DNA from: an uncultured Bacteroidia bacterium
Lineage (GTDB): Bacteria; Bacteroidota; Bacteroidia; Bacteroidales; UBA932
DNA length: 64,000 nt
Reading direction: 5' to 3'
NCBI GenBank assembly: GCA_902785065.1
Contig: CACZXH010000005.1
Location: 1 to 64,000, forward strand
Numbering within the stretch: position 1 is the first letter of the stretch; every line of letters starts with the position of its first letter. Below the pieces are notes generated by a model that saw only the letters and a list, made by a program, of their open reading frames with translations, made no database searches and was not told where the DNA came from. The translations under genes were made by a program, and so were the position numbers. Of this stretch, positions 53,193 to 62,778 are shown one piece after another.

Positions 53193-56100
53193 ATGGCACT
53201 CGCAGATATACTGAAGAAAGTTTTCGGCTCCAAGTCCGACCGGGACATGAAGCAGGTGAAGCCCATGCTGGACAAGGTCCTCGCGGCCTATCCCGGCATC
53301 GACGCCCTCTCCGACGATGAGCTCCGGGCCCGTTCCGCCGCGCTCCGCGCGAAGATCCTCGCCGTCGAGAAACCCTTCGAGGACCGCATCGCCGAAATCA
53401 AGGCCGAACTGGAGAAAGACATTCCCGTTTCCGAGAAGGAAGCCCTCGCCACCGAATCCGACAAGCTCGTCAAGGACGAGGACGACGCCATCGAGAAGTG
53501 TCTCGACGAGATCCTCCCCGAGGCCTTCGCCATCATGAAATCCACCGCCCGCCGCTTTGCGCAGAACGAGACCATCACGGTCACAGCGACGGACTTCGAC
53601 CGCGACCTGGCGGCCCACGGCCGCGATTTCGTCCACATCGAGGACGACAAGGCCGTCTGGCAGAACCACTGGGTCGCCGGCGGCAACGAGATTACCTGGG
53701 ACATGGTCCATTACGACGTGCAGCTCATCGGCGGTATCGTCCTGAACGGCTCCCTCAAGACCAACAAGGAGCAGCGCGGCAGCATTGCCGAGATGGCGAC
53801 CGGTGAAGGCAAGACCCTCGTCGCGACCCTCCCGGTGTTCCTGAACGCACTCGCGGGCAAGGGCGTCCACGTGGTTACCGTCAACGACTACCTGTCCAAG
53901 CGTGACTCCGAATGGATGGGCCCGCTGTACCAGTTCCACGGCCTCAGCGTGGACTGCATCGACAAGCACCAGCCCAACTCCGACGCCCGCAAGAAGGCGT
54001 ACGACTGCGACATCACCTTCGGCACCAACAACGAGTTCGGTTTCGACTACCTGCGTGACAACATGGCCACCCGGATGTCGGACCTCGTTCAGCGGAAGCA
54101 CCACTACGCCATCGTCGACGAGGTGGACTCCGTCCTCATCGACGACGCCCGTACCCCGCTCATCATTTCCGGCCCGATGGCGAAGGCCGCGGACGACGAG
54201 CAGTTCATGGAGTACCGCCCCTACGTGGAGAACCTGTACAACAAGCAGCGCGCCCTCGTCAACACGACCCTGAACGAGGCCAAGAAGGCCATCGCCGCCG
54301 GGGACGAGGCGGAGGGCGGCAAGCTCCTCCTGCGCTGCCACAAGGGTCTCCCGAAGTACCAGCCGCTGATCAAGTTCCTGTCCGAGCAGGGCATGAAGGC
54401 CCTCCTGCAGAAGGCCGAGAGCTATTACATGCAGGACAATGAGCGCGAGATGCCGCAGGTCACCGACGAACTCTACTTCGTCATCACCGAGATCCAGAAC
54501 AGCGTGGACATGACCGACAAGGGCCACGAGGTCCTCGCCAACGCCGTGTCCGACCCGAACTTCTTCGTGCTCCCCGACATGGGCTCCGCCATTGCGGAAA
54601 TCCAGAACGACGCCACCCTCACCCCGGCCCAGAAGGCCGAGAAGAAGGACGCCCTCATGGAGGACTTCTCCCTCAAGAGCGAGCGCGTCCATACCGTGAT
54701 CCAGCTCCTCAAGGCCTATGCGATGTTCACCAAGGATATCGACTACGTGATCGTGGACAACAAGGTCAAGATCGTGGACGAGAGCACGGGCCGTATCATG
54801 GAGGGCCGCCGCTGGAGCGACGGTCTCCACCAGGCCGTGGAAGCGAAGGAAAACGTGAAGGTGGAGGCCGCGACGCAGACGTTCGCGACCATCACCCTGC
54901 AGAACTACTTCCGCATGTACCACAAGCTCGCGGGCATGACCGGTACCGCTGAAACCGAGGCGGGTGAGTTCTGGAGCATCTACAAGCTGGACGTCGTGTC
55001 CATCCCGACCAACCGGCCGGTCATCCGCGACGACCAGGACGACATTATCTACAAGACCAAGAAAGGCAAGTTCAACGCCGTCATCGACCGTGTGGTCGAG
55101 CTCACGAACGCCGGACGTCCGGTCCTCGTGGGTACTACCGACGTGGAGACTTCTGAACTCCTCGCGCGTATGATGCGCCTCCGCGGCCTGCGTCCGAACG
55201 TGCTGAATGCGAAGGAGCACGCCCGGGAAGCGGAGATCGTGGCCCAGGCGGGCCAGAGCGGCAAGGTCACCATCGCCACCAACATGGCGGGCCGTGGTAC
55301 CGATATCAAGCTCACCCCGGAGGTGAAGGCTGCCGGCGGTCTCGCCATCATCGGCACCACCCGCCACGACAGCCGCCGCGTCGACCGCCAGCTCCGCGGC
55401 CGCGCCGGCCGTCAGGGCGACCCGGGTTCCTCGACCTTCTACATTTCCCTCGAGGACGACCTCATGCGCAAGTTCGGTTCCGAACGGATCGCCGGGGTCG
55501 TGGACAAGCTGGGCATGGGCGATGACGAGGCCCTCGTCTCCGGCATGCTGTCCAAGTCCATCGAAACCGCGCAGAAGCGCGTGGAGGAGAACCACTTCGG
55601 CTGGCGTAAGCGTACGCTGGAATACGACGACGTGATGAACTATCAGCGCGAGGCTGTCTACGCCCGCCGCCGCAACGCCCTCTCCGGCGAACGCATCGAG
55701 ATCGACGTCCAGAACATGATGCAGGACACCGCGAACATCATCGCCGAGAAGGCCGAAGGCATGGACTACGCCTCTTTCGAGGAATATGTGATCGCGACCC
55801 TGTCCATCGACCTGGGCTTCGACCCGGACTTCTACGAGAAGGCGAAGCCGCAGGAAATCGCCGACAAGCTTTGCGCGCACATGCAGGAGGTGTACGACCG
55901 CCGTATGGACGCGATGGTGGAGAAAGTGAACCCGATCATCAAGCAGGTGTACGAGAAGCAGGGGTCCATGTACGAGAACATCGCCATCCCCATCTCCGAT
56001 GGCAAGCGGATGCTCAACCTGTCCGTGAACCTCAAGAAGGCTTACGAGACCGAGAGCCGCGAAGTGGCCAAGTCCCTGAGCCGCTCGGTCATCCTGTACG

Positions 56101-56507
56101 AGATCGACGAATACTGGAAGCAGCACCTGCGTGACATGGACGACCTCCGTCAGAGCGTCCAGAATGCTGCCTACGAGCAGAAGGACCCGCTGGTGGTCTA
56201 TAAGCTGGAGAGCTACAACCTCTTCTCCCAGATGCTCGAGGAGCTGAACGAGGCAGTCCTGACCTTCCTCCTCCGCGCCTTCATCCCGCTCCGCGACGCC
56301 AACGAGGCCCGTGCCCCGCGCCCGGCCACGCAGCCCCGCCGCGACCTGAGCCAGATGCGCACCAACGATCCTTCCCAGCTCTCCACCAACGGCGAGCAGA
56401 AGGCCCGCACCCCGATCCGCGTGGACAAGCGCGTGGGGCGCAACGATCCCTGCCCTTGCGGCTCCGGCCTCAAGTACAAGAACTGCCACGGCAAGGGGAT
56501 TGCGTAG
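53193..56507 (+). CDS. secA: preprotein translocase ATPase SecA
   Basis: Protein of 1104 aa, the long Bacteroidetes form. Motor domain with Walker [14 protein letters not shown]-type [47 protein letters not shown] and [25 protein letters not shown] follows. Family-specific insertions lie in the NBD1/PPXD region (about 145-170 and 345-470). The C-terminus [17 protein letters not shown] is the zinc-binding SEC-C motif contacting SecB/ribosomes. Drives post-translational export through SecYEG. Confidence 0.97.
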   Translation: MALADILKKVFGSKSDRDMKQVKPMLDKVLAAYPGIDALSDDELRARSAALRAKILAVEKPFEDRIAEIKAELEKDIPVSEKEALATESDKLVKDEDDAIEKCLDEILPEAFAIMKSTARRFAQNETITVTATDFDRDLAAHGRDFVHIEDDKAVWQNHWVAGGNEITWDMVHYDVQLIGGIVLNGSLKTNKEQRGSIAEMATGEGKTLVATLPVFLNALAGKGVHVVTVNDYLSKRDSEWMGPLYQFHGLSVDCIDKHQPNSDARKKAYDCDITFGTNNEFGFDYLRDNMATRMSDLVQRKHHYAIVDEVDSVLIDDARTPLIISGPMAKAADDEQFMEYRPYVENLYNKQRALVNTTLNEAKKAIAAGDEAEGGKLLLRCHKGLPKYQPLIKFLSEQGMKALLQKAESYYMQDNEREMPQVTDELYFVITEIQNSVDMTDKGHEVLANAVSDPNFFVLPDMGSAIAEIQNDATLTPAQKAEKKDALMEDFSLKSERVHTVIQLLKAYAMFTKDIDYVIVDNKVKIVDESTGRIMEGRRWSDGLHQAVEAKENVKVEAATQTFATITLQNYFRMYHKLAGMTGTAETEAGEFWSIYKLDVVSIPTNRPVIRDDQDDIIYKTKKGKFNAVIDRVVELTNAGRPVLVGTTDVETSELLARMMRLRGLRPNVLNAKEHAREAEIVAQAGQSGKVTIATNMAGRGTDIKLTPEVKAAGGLAIIGTTRHDSRRVDRQLRGRAGRQGDPGSSTFYISLEDDLMRKFGSERIAGVVDKLGMGDDEALVSGMLSKSIETAQKRVEENHFGWRKRTLEYDDVMNYQREAVYARRRNALSGERIEIDVQNMMQDTANIIAEKAEGMDYASFEEYVIATLSIDLGFDPDFYEKAKPQEIADKLCAHMQEVYDRRMDAMVEKVNPIIKQVYEKQGSMYENIAIPISDGKRMLNLSVNLKKAYETESREVAKSLSRSVILYEIDEYWKQHLRDMDDLRQSVQNAAYEQKDPLVVYKLESYNLFSQMLEELNEAVLTFLLRAFIPLRDANEARAPRPATQPRRDLSQMRTNDPSQLSTNGEQKARTPIRVDKRVGRNDPCPCGSGLKYKNCHGKGIA

Positions 56508-56527
56508 AAAAACAACAATTATAAAAT

Positions 56528-56962
56528 ATGGCTAAACCAATGGAACCTGTCAATGTGAACGAAGTGAGCCGGATCTCCGCCGGTACCACTTTCAAGGGTG
56601 AGATCACCACTCCTACCGACCTCCGCGTCGACGGCATCTTCGAGGGCAAGATCTGCTCCAAGGGCCGCGTCGTCGTGGGCGAGAAGGCCCAGATCAAGGG
56701 CGACATTATCTGCCAGAACGTCGACTTCACCGGTACGATGCACGGCAACTTCTACGTCAAGGACACCCTGTCCCTGAAGGGTGGCTGCACCATCGAGGGC
56801 GACCTGAACATCAAGCGCCTCCAGGTGGAGCTCGACGCCAAGTTCAACGGCAATTGCCGGATGATTTCCGAGGCTGAGTTCGACAAGATCGTGGCCCAGA
56901 TGACCGGCCGCCCGCTGCCGCAGGCCCCGGCGCAGCCCACTCCGGTCCAGCCGCAGAAGTAG
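56528..56962 (+). CDS. bactofilin family polymer-forming protein
   Basis: Protein of 144 aa. The bactofilin (DUF583) beta-helix is visible from residue 14: SRISAGTTFKGEITTPTDLRVDGIFEGKICSKGRVVVGE and following repeats with hydrophobic residues every 17-18 positions; the C-terminal tail is Pro/Gln-rich (QAPAQPTPVQPQ). These proteins form cytoskeletal filaments near the membrane. Follows secA by 20 nt and is terminated by the hairpin at 56983. Confidence 0.92.
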   Translation: MAKPMEPVNVNEVSRISAGTTFKGEITTPTDLRVDGIFEGKICSKGRVVVGEKAQIKGDIICQNVDFTGTMHGNFYVKDTLSLKGGCTIEGDLNIKRLQVELDAKFNGNCRMISEAEFDKIVAQMTGRPLPQAPAQPTPVQPQK

Positions 56963-56982
56963 TTGCTCAACTAGTTGAAGTA

Positions 56983-57022
56983 TAAGTGGTAAAACAATTA
57001 TGTTTTACCACTTAACTTTTTT
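56983..57022 (+). terminator. intrinsic terminator after bactofilin, abutting the next start codon
   Basis: TAAGTGGTAAAACA / TGTTTTACCACTTA stem with a 4-nt loop, then AC and T6. The ATG of the next gene is only 7 nt past the T run. Confidence 0.8.
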
Positions 57023-57028
57023 GTTATA

Positions 57029-57472
57029 ATGGAAAAGACTGAAAAATACCGCCTGCTGGAGCGGCAAGTAGCCGCCTTGCTGGAAGGAGAAACGGATGTC
57101 ATCGCGAAGATGGCGAACATCGCCGCCGTCCTGCACGGAACCTTCGGATTCTGGTGGACCGGTTTCTATCGAGTCGCGGGGGACGAGCTCGTCCTCGGCC
57201 CTTTCCAGGGCCCCGTTGCCTGCATGCACATCCCGTTCGGGAAGGGGGTCTGCGGCACGGCCTGGAAACGGAATGAAACCGTCGTCGTTCCGGACGTGGA
57301 GCAGTTCCCTGGGCACATCGCCTGCAGCAGTGCCTCCCGCAGCGAGGTCGTCGTCCCTGTCCATGGCCCCGACGGCGCCGTCACAGCGGTCCTCGATATC
57401 GACAGCGACCGCCTTGCCACCTTCGATGAGGAAGACAAGGTTTGGCTGGAGAGAATCGTGACCCATCTGTGA
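57029..57472 (+). CDS. msrC: free methionine-(R)-sulfoxide reductase (GAF-domain fRMsr)
   Basis: Protein of 147 aa consisting of one GAF domain. The three redox cysteines C65, C75 and C99 sit in VACMHIPFGKGVCGTAW and HIACSSASRSE, with the same 10- and 24-residue spacings as E. coli fRMsr (C84, C94, C118). It reduces free Met-(R)-sulfoxide using thioredoxin. The N-terminal FWWTGFYRV is typical. Starts just behind a terminator without an obvious promoter except a TAACTTTT stretch overlapping the terminator tail. Confidence 0.92.
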   Translation: MEKTEKYRLLERQVAALLEGETDVIAKMANIAAVLHGTFGFWWTGFYRVAGDELVLGPFQGPVACMHIPFGKGVCGTAWKRNETVVVPDVEQFPGHIACSSASRSEVVVPVHGPDGAVTAVLDIDSDRLATFDEEDKVWLERIVTHL

Positions 57473-57504
57473 TTTGCAACTTTCGCTTTTTCACCTTATC
57501 TTTG
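57473..57504 (+). promoter_or_regulatory. promoter of tRNA-Val/tmRNA
   Basis: TTTG 57473-57476, 20-bp spacer, TATCTTTG 57497-57504, 11 nt before tRNA-Val. Confidence 0.65.
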
Positions 57505-57515
57505 CAATCCTTTTC

Positions 57516-57590
57516 GGGCGATTAGCTCAGTTGGTTCAGAGCACCTGCCTTACAAGCAGGGGGTCGACGGTTCGAATCCGCCATCGCCCA
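57516..57590 (+). tRNA. tRNA-Val (anticodon TAC)
   Basis: Cloverleaf of 75 nt: acceptor GGGCGAT / ATCGCCC, anticodon stem CCTGC/GCAGG with loop CTTACAA, T-arm GGTTCGAATCC. CCA not encoded. Nine nt upstream of tmRNA, so likely cut from a joint transcript. Confidence 0.95.
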
Positions 57591-57599
57591 CACCGCAAT

Positions 57600-57896
57600 G
57601 GGGGTGTTTTGGTTTTGACAGCGTTGATGTCGGACGGTAAGCACGCCGGGCGTTGGAACCTTGCCCGTTAATCTCAGATTCCAAAAATCAGTTGCCAACA
57701 ACAACTACGCACTCGCTGCCTAATTTGGCCAAGCCAATTAGCTTAATCCGCGACGCCTAGGCTGCGCCGCCGACGAGTATCCCTCGGACGTTCCGCCCGG
57801 TATCGGCCGACCCAGGGGTATCATTCCGACCGGGACGCTCCGGTGGACGCCTTTCAAACCGGCTAAGATACAGCGGTTCGAGTCCGCTCACCTCCA
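57600..57896 (+). ncRNA. ssrA: transfer-messenger RNA (tmRNA)
   Basis: The 5' GGGGGTG pairs with 3' CACCTCC; the 3' end has a T-arm AGCGG-TTCGAGT-CCGCT and the 5' side a GGTTTTGACAG alanine-tRNA-like region. The tag reading frame at 57694-57723 encodes ANNNYALAA followed by TAA. It rescues stalled ribosomes with SmpB. At about 297 nt it is shorter than the 350-400 nt usual for tmRNA, so one pseudoknot may be missing. Confidence 0.93.
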
Positions 57897-57898
57897 CA

Positions 57899-57930
57899 AA
57901 AAAAGTCAGCCGTTGTGGCTGACTTTTTTG
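57899..57930 (+). terminator. bidirectional terminator between ssrA and the sialidase gene
   Basis: AAAAGTCAGCC / GGCTGACTTTT stem flanked by A and T runs, so it can serve both convergent transcripts. Confidence 0.85.
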
Positions 57931-57932
57931 TG

Positions 57933-59060
57933 TTATTCTTTCAGGGACCGGCTGACGCCCCTGGCTGCCTCGTGAAGCCGGGGGAGGAAAGGCGTCAGGT
58001 CGCGGAAGCCGATTTCTTCCGTCCGCGCATCGTGCTCCCAGACAACGCCGCAGACCCCTCCCCGGAAATCGACGGCGGAGTAGCCTGCGGACGGGGTCGT
58101 ACCGGTCAGCCGGACTACCGGGGTCCAATGGAGGGCATCCGGACTTGCCCAGACCGTAATCCGGTTCCGGCGGTTGTATTCCGTCGGGTCGCAGAAGGAC
58201 ATGAGGTAGAAGTCATCGCCCCCGAAAGAGGCCCTGCAGAGGGTTCCCTGGCAGATCAGGTTCGGGTCGAAGGGATTCTCCACCGGTATGAGCCGGTTCC
58301 CCGCCTGGTCGAACCGGTACAGCGGTCTTTGATGCCCGTCCGACTCGTTGCGGCAGTTCAGATACACCGCTCCGTCCGGTCCGAGGTAACAGATGCTTTC
58401 ATTATCCCCGGCCGTCGGGGAAGGCTGCGTGTAGGCCCATCCGGCCCCCGGTCGTTTGTACAGGATGGCGCTGTACCAGCGCCCGTCACCCCTCCCCATG
58501 CAAGGGATATACAGCGTTCCGTCCGGCCCCTGGATCCCGTTCGCCGGCGAAGGTACCATCCAATCGCAGGAAAGGCCGTCCCACGCCGTTTCAGGGACAC
58601 GCTCGATGGCCGACCAGGTAGCCCCGTCGTCGTCGGAATGCACATAGCACGTTGCGATCTCGGAAACCGAAGCATCCATCGCCATCCCGGAAGCCGTGGT
58701 CGTCGCCAGGAAAAACAGATAAACCCGCCCGGCCGGACCATGCGCGCCGGCCGCATCCACCGTAAAGCACGGATTCATGAACTTTCCCCATCCTCCGGCA
58801 TCATAGGCCAGTGTCTCCAGGTCATGGACCCAACCACCTTCCCGCTCCCTCCGGGCGATAAAGATGCCGGTCAGGGATCCGTCGGAGGTTGTGGGTCGAT
58901 GCTCCGTAGCTGCCAGAAAAGTGCCCTGAACCGTGACGACAACGGCAGGAATGCGCTTCTTCGCCCCTTCTTGCTCCGCAGAAAATACCCGTTCCGCTTC
59001 CTGTCCCCAAGCGCCCGTCACAAGGGCCCATCCGGCCAGTAAAGTAAGTAATCTCTTCAT
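57933..59060 (-). CDS. GH33-like exo-alpha-sialidase
   Basis: Protein of 375 aa with signal MKRLLTLLAGWALVTGAWGQ. Sialidase features: Arg of the RIP motif (R36 in KKRIPAVVV), one clear Asp box SDDDGATW (142-149), E221 with R237 (ESICYLGPDGAVYLNCR), R300 in RNRITVWAS, and the Tyr/Glu pair Y327/E342 (AGYSAV, GVVWEHD). The Arg triad and Tyr-Glu nucleophile pair appear complete. It would release sialic acid from host glycans in the periplasm or at the surface. No nanA/nanE lies in the window. 31 nt downstream of the NlpC/P60 gene. Confidence 0.85.
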   Translation of the reverse strand: MKRLLTLLAGWALVTGAWGQEAERVFSAEQEGAKKRIPAVVVTVQGTFLAATEHRPTTSDGSLTGIFIARREREGGWVHDLETLAYDAGGWGKFMNPCFTVDAAGAHGPAGRVYLFFLATTTASGMAMDASVSEIATCYVHSDDDGATWSAIERVPETAWDGLSCDWMVPSPANGIQGPDGTLYIPCMGRGDGRWYSAILYKRPGAGWAYTQPSPTAGDNESICYLGPDGAVYLNCRNESDGHQRPLYRFDQAGNRLIPVENPFDPNLICQGTLCRASFGGDDFYLMSFCDPTEYNRRNRITVWASPDALHWTPVVRLTGTTPSAGYSAVDFRGGVCGVVWEHDARTEEIGFRDLTPFLPRLHEAARGVSRSLKE

Positions 59061-59091
59061 AGTAAACGGATTGCTATCAGAAAAACGAAGG

Positions 59092-59751
59092 TCAGTCCTT
59101 CAGGATCCGGCCCGCACCCATGTAGCGCATCATGAAGTAGGGCTGGGTGGAGCGTTGGATTTCGACGCCGTTGGAGGTGGAGGCGTGGATGAAGCGGAAC
59201 ATGCCGCGTTCCAGGTCCACGTCCACGACGATGCCTACGTGGCCGATTTCACGGATGTTGTTCCGGGCGCCGAAGAAGACGAGGTCGCCCTTGCGCAGGT
59301 CGGAGAAGCTTTCGACCGGGACGCTGTCCCTGAACTGCATCACGGAGTTGTGGGGCAGGTTGTATCCGAATTCCCGGAAGACGTAACTGGTGAAGCCCGA
59401 GCAGTCGAAGCGGTCGGGACCCGGGGCACCGAGCCGGTAGGGGACGCCGATAAAGGTTTTGGCGTAGTCCAGGAGCTCGTCAACCAGTTCCCGGGGCGGT
59501 TCGGGAAGCGGGACGACGCCGCTGGAAGTGCGGATGCCTTCATTCGATTTCGGAACGGTAACGCCGGAGCGGACCAGGTCGATGGAATCCATCACGGCCT
59601 GCGCCCGGGCCCGCGAGCGGGCGATATCGGCTGCATCCGTGAGGGGCGGAATGATGGGTGCATCGGCCTCCTTCACGGACGGAGCGTGCCGCGTGATGCC
59701 ACACGAAACGACCGCCAAAAGGGTCAACAGGAGGATTCCGCTTCTTTTCAT
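59092..59751 (-). CDS. NlpC/P60 (C40) peptidoglycan endopeptidase lipoprotein
   Basis: Protein of 219 aa from the ATG at 59751. This gives the signal MKRSGILLLTLLAVVSC with lipobox Cys 17; the longer in-frame start adds 14 residues upstream of the promoter -7 box. Catalytic triad C117 (FDCSGF), H171 (IGHVGIV) and H189 (FIHASTS). The linker (30-90) is Pro/Asp-rich. Cleaves D-glutamyl-diamino acid bonds in stem peptides, as in Spr/NlpC-type envelope hydrolases. Confidence 0.92.
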   Translation of the reverse strand: MKRSGILLLTLLAVVSCGITRHAPSVKEADAPIIPPLTDAADIARSRARAQAVMDSIDLVRSGVTVPKSNEGIRTSSGVVPLPEPPRELVDELLDYAKTFIGVPYRLGAPGPDRFDCSGFTSYVFREFGYNLPHNSVMQFRDSVPVESFSDLRKGDLVFFGARNNIREIGHVGIVVDVDLERGMFRFIHASTSNGVEIQRSTQPYFMMRYMGAGRILKD

Positions 59752-59756
59752 GCCTG

Positions 59757-59787
59757 CAAAGTTCGCAAAATCCTCCCATTTTGCAAA
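59757..59787 (-). promoter_or_regulatory. promoter of the NlpC/P60 gene
   Basis: Minus strand: TTTG (59787-59784), 19-bp spacer, GAACTTTG (59764-59757), 5 nt before the ATG at 59751. Confidence 0.5.
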
Positions 59788-59800
59788 AATCAAGCCCGGT

Positions 59801-62752
59801 CTAGTCTTTCACTTCCAGGAATATATCATAAACCGAGAACCCGTTTCCGCCGAACAGATTGGCGACGGCGAGGTAGGCATTGCCTTCATCGTCCTTTTCG
59901 GCCGCCCGCCTTAAATGCCGGAGTTTGCCGTTGGGGTAGCCTTCGGAGAACCTGGGCTGGAGCATACGGTCGCATTCCAGGGCCGCCTCGACCAGGCCGG
60001 CTCCGTGGCCCCGCCAGATGGACCCGAACCGGAATTCCATTACGTCGGTTCCCAGGGGGAAGTCGCCTGTCCGGATTTCGTAGGAGTTGAGGTAGGACGT
60101 CTCTCCCTCGTTGGCGTAGCGGTCGACCCCGTGATCATCGATTTCAACGAATTGGTGGTACAGGTTGTAAGTGGACGTAGAATGCGACTTGTAATAGCCG
60201 GGAAGGCTGGTTACGGCCGTGTTCTCCCGGATAATGACCGTCGGGGATACGAGCTCTTCTATGGGGGATCGTCCGCCTGCCGGAACGACCATGCCGCCCA
60301 CCTGGTAGCCCGGATTGTCCGAATGGATATAAGGTCCGATGGCGCCGATCAGGTAAATCTCCAGATAGCCCATGTCCACGGGCGCGGACCGCTCTCCGGT
60401 TTCGGCATGGATGACCCGCGCTTTCAGCGGGAACCGTCCATAGCCGGTGTAGGAAGCCGGGCGGTCCACCGCCGTCAAGACCAGCTTGTCCGACCGTCCT
60501 TCTATGGTGAATTCTTCCGGGCCCGCCACCTCATAAGATAGCTCGGTCTTGACTGGAAGCGGAAGTTCAAGTGAAATCTCGGAACCATTGACAGAGAATG
60601 TCTTGCCGTTTCTATAGGAGGTCAATCCGAGTGCGGCGGAAGGCTCGATGCCCAAGGCTTGCAAGTACGCCGGCTCTACGGCGAGCGCTTCGTAGATGGG
60701 CAGGTTGTTCTCGATAACGCCCAGGCAAGTCCCTGCGGTGGAAGCAAAGGGATTGAGGATGGCAAGGTCGGTCTCCGCCACAGGAAGGTTCGCCGAGGGA
60801 GCGCCCTGATACCAGGCGGTGCCGATGACGGCCCCGTCTTCCCAGGAGAGTTCCTTCCCGTAGGCGCTCAGGCGCGCGACTTGGAAGGTGATCGGAACGG
60901 TGAGCAGGAGCAGGTCGTCGTCCCTTTTCCGGAGGAATCCGGCATCGACAAAGTCGCCGCAGCCGGAGACCCAGATCCAGTCGGTGGGGAAGAGCAGCCG
61001 CTTGATGAGGTCCAGGTCGAACTTCTTCCGTTCGGTGCCCGTGAATTCGGATCCGTCGGCCCGGAAATACCGAAGCATGCTTTTCTGCACCTTCCCGTCC
61101 GGGGACAGGGTGTACCGGTCCATGCTGAACCGCAGCAGGGGCGCATGAATGGCGATTTCCACTTCCTGCGACCCGGTTTCCACCCCGGCGGCGTTGAAGT
61201 GGTGCAGGATGATGGTCCCGGTCCCGGCGGCCAGTCCCGCGAGGCCGATGTTCATCAGGGAACCCGATACGCCGGCTTCCCGGACCTCCAGGATTCCTTC
61301 GCTGCCGGCCTTTACCTCAGCGTCCACCCGGACGATACCGCCCCGCGGGACTATTTGCAGGTACCCGGTCTGGGCGACATAAGCCGGCGCCTCGGTCAGG
61401 ATCACATCCAGGGTCGTGGGCCAGGAAGCCGTGACGGTGCGCTGGTCTGTGGCATTCTTTGCCGCCGATCCGGCCGTGACGAGGCAGGTCATGCCCTCCT
61501 GCAGGTTATCGGCCGCCTGGAGCCGTACATAGCCCGTGGCGACGCCCTCCTCATCGGCTGCGTACGTGATGGATGTCACGGAAAGCCGGCCGGAGGGGTC
61601 GCAAGAGGCGGAAATATCCTCCTGGGGCAGATTCGTCACGAAATACAGGTCGATGCTTTCTCCGGGCATGACGGCCGGCGATTCCGTCCCGGAGAACTTG
61701 AAGAAATGCGACGCGGGGGTCGGGTCATCCGGCCCGGGCAGGACGATCTTGATGGTCTTGAACAGGTTCCGGACAATGTCGAAGTCCGAGCGCATGTCCG
61801 TCTTTCCCAGGTAAATGGCGTAGCCCAGGTTCAGGTATTCTCCGCCTGAACGGTTCACCTTGACCGACAGGTCGATGTACGTGCAGTTCCGGAGGGCTTC
61901 GAATCCGAGGTCTTTATAGACCGTTTTCCAGCTCTCCGCCCCTTCTTTGTGTCCTTGGCAGTTCTCGAGCATGTACAGCGTGACGGCATGGCCGTTCCCG
62001 CCCTGCTGGATCTCATCCAAGTCCTGTTCCGTGGCCCGGTCGTATTCCACGAGCTTGGCCGGGTCGTCCTGGCGGTAGTTCTCGACGAAAAAGGGAACCT
62101 CCGTGTTGGCATTCTCCACAATCATGTGCATGGCCTGGACGTGCCAGCCTTCCTGCTCGATCCGGGACAGGTCGAACCAGAGATTGTACTTGGCATAGAG
62201 CTTCTTGACGGGGATTTCCAGCCCGTCGCCTGGCGAGGACAGGAACACCCCCTCCTTGATGCCGGCCATCGGCATCCCGTATCCCTCTGTTTCCAGTTGC
62301 TTGAGCTCGGAAGGGTTCCGGCTGGTGAACCGGAGCGCCTCCAGCTCGGCCTTTTTCAGGCCGGGACGCGCGTAGGAAGCCAGGTCCAGGTCGCCATAAT
62401 TGACGATGGCATAGATGTCCATTGTGACGCCGGTCGGCAGGGACCAGCTGAAGTTCTTCTGGCGGGGGAAGACGGCGACCGGCGTCCCATCCTGTCCGCC
62501 GCTCCCCGGGGTGTAGGTGAGGATCGTGCCCGTCTTCGCGTCGAAGGCGAAGAGGGCGGCTTTCTGGAAGTTCTCGACCTCGATGTCCACGATGGACCGG
62601 GTACCGTCTTCCGCCCCTTCCTCCCGGCCCAGGGTGACGGTTACGTCGACGTAGCGCACGGTCGCTTCCGGCTGGTCCGGTTCGGCCTCCCGGCAGGCAG
62701 TGAAGGGGAGGAGAACTCCCAGGGACAATGCGATTAACTTGTTATTTTTCAT
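59801..62752 (-). CDS. DUF4906-type fimbrial tip/adhesin lipoprotein
   Basis: Protein of 983 aa with signal peptide and lipobox PFTAC (Cys 20). The N-terminal 330 residues resemble fimbrillin folds (VTVTLGREEGAEDGTRS, MDIYAIVNYGDLD, YGMPMAGIKEGV, KKLYAKYNLWFDLSR); the remainder is made of Ig-like beta domains with a terminal unit (GNAYLAVANLFGGNGFSVYDIFLEVKD). Bacteroidales DUF4906 proteins with this design are found last in Mfa/Fim-type operons and are thought to form the fimbrial tip. Assembly through lipoprotein processing is inferred from family. Shares the motif set with the smaller protein upstream, suggesting duplication. Confidence 0.78.
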   Translation of the reverse strand: MKNNKLIALSLGVLLPFTACREAEPDQPEATVRYVDVTVTLGREEGAEDGTRSIVDIEVENFQKAALFAFDAKTGTILTYTPGSGGQDGTPVAVFPRQKNFSWSLPTGVTMDIYAIVNYGDLDLASYARPGLKKAELEALRFTSRNPSELKQLETEGYGMPMAGIKEGVFLSSPGDGLEIPVKKLYAKYNLWFDLSRIEQEGWHVQAMHMIVENANTEVPFFVENYRQDDPAKLVEYDRATEQDLDEIQQGGNGHAVTLYMLENCQGHKEGAESWKTVYKDLGFEALRNCTYIDLSVKVNRSGGEYLNLGYAIYLGKTDMRSDFDIVRNLFKTIKIVLPGPDDPTPASHFFKFSGTESPAVMPGESIDLYFVTNLPQEDISASCDPSGRLSVTSITYAADEEGVATGYVRLQAADNLQEGMTCLVTAGSAAKNATDQRTVTASWPTTLDVILTEAPAYVAQTGYLQIVPRGGIVRVDAEVKAGSEGILEVREAGVSGSLMNIGLAGLAAGTGTIILHHFNAAGVETGSQEVEIAIHAPLLRFSMDRYTLSPDGKVQKSMLRYFRADGSEFTGTERKKFDLDLIKRLLFPTDWIWVSGCGDFVDAGFLRKRDDDLLLLTVPITFQVARLSAYGKELSWEDGAVIGTAWYQGAPSANLPVAETDLAILNPFASTAGTCLGVIENNLPIYEALAVEPAYLQALGIEPSAALGLTSYRNGKTFSVNGSEISLELPLPVKTELSYEVAGPEEFTIEGRSDKLVLTAVDRPASYTGYGRFPLKARVIHAETGERSAPVDMGYLEIYLIGAIGPYIHSDNPGYQVGGMVVPAGGRSPIEELVSPTVIIRENTAVTSLPGYYKSHSTSTYNLYHQFVEIDDHGVDRYANEGETSYLNSYEIRTGDFPLGTDVMEFRFGSIWRGHGAGLVEAALECDRMLQPRFSEGYPNGKLRHLRRAAEKDDEGNAYLAVANLFGGNGFSVYDIFLEVKD

Positions 62753-62778
62753 TTTCTTATGTTTTGTTGCTTGAATGA

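Noticed and set aside
57474-57671. Small ORF across tRNA-Val and the tmRNA start
   Set aside because: The region is fully explained by two RNA genes.
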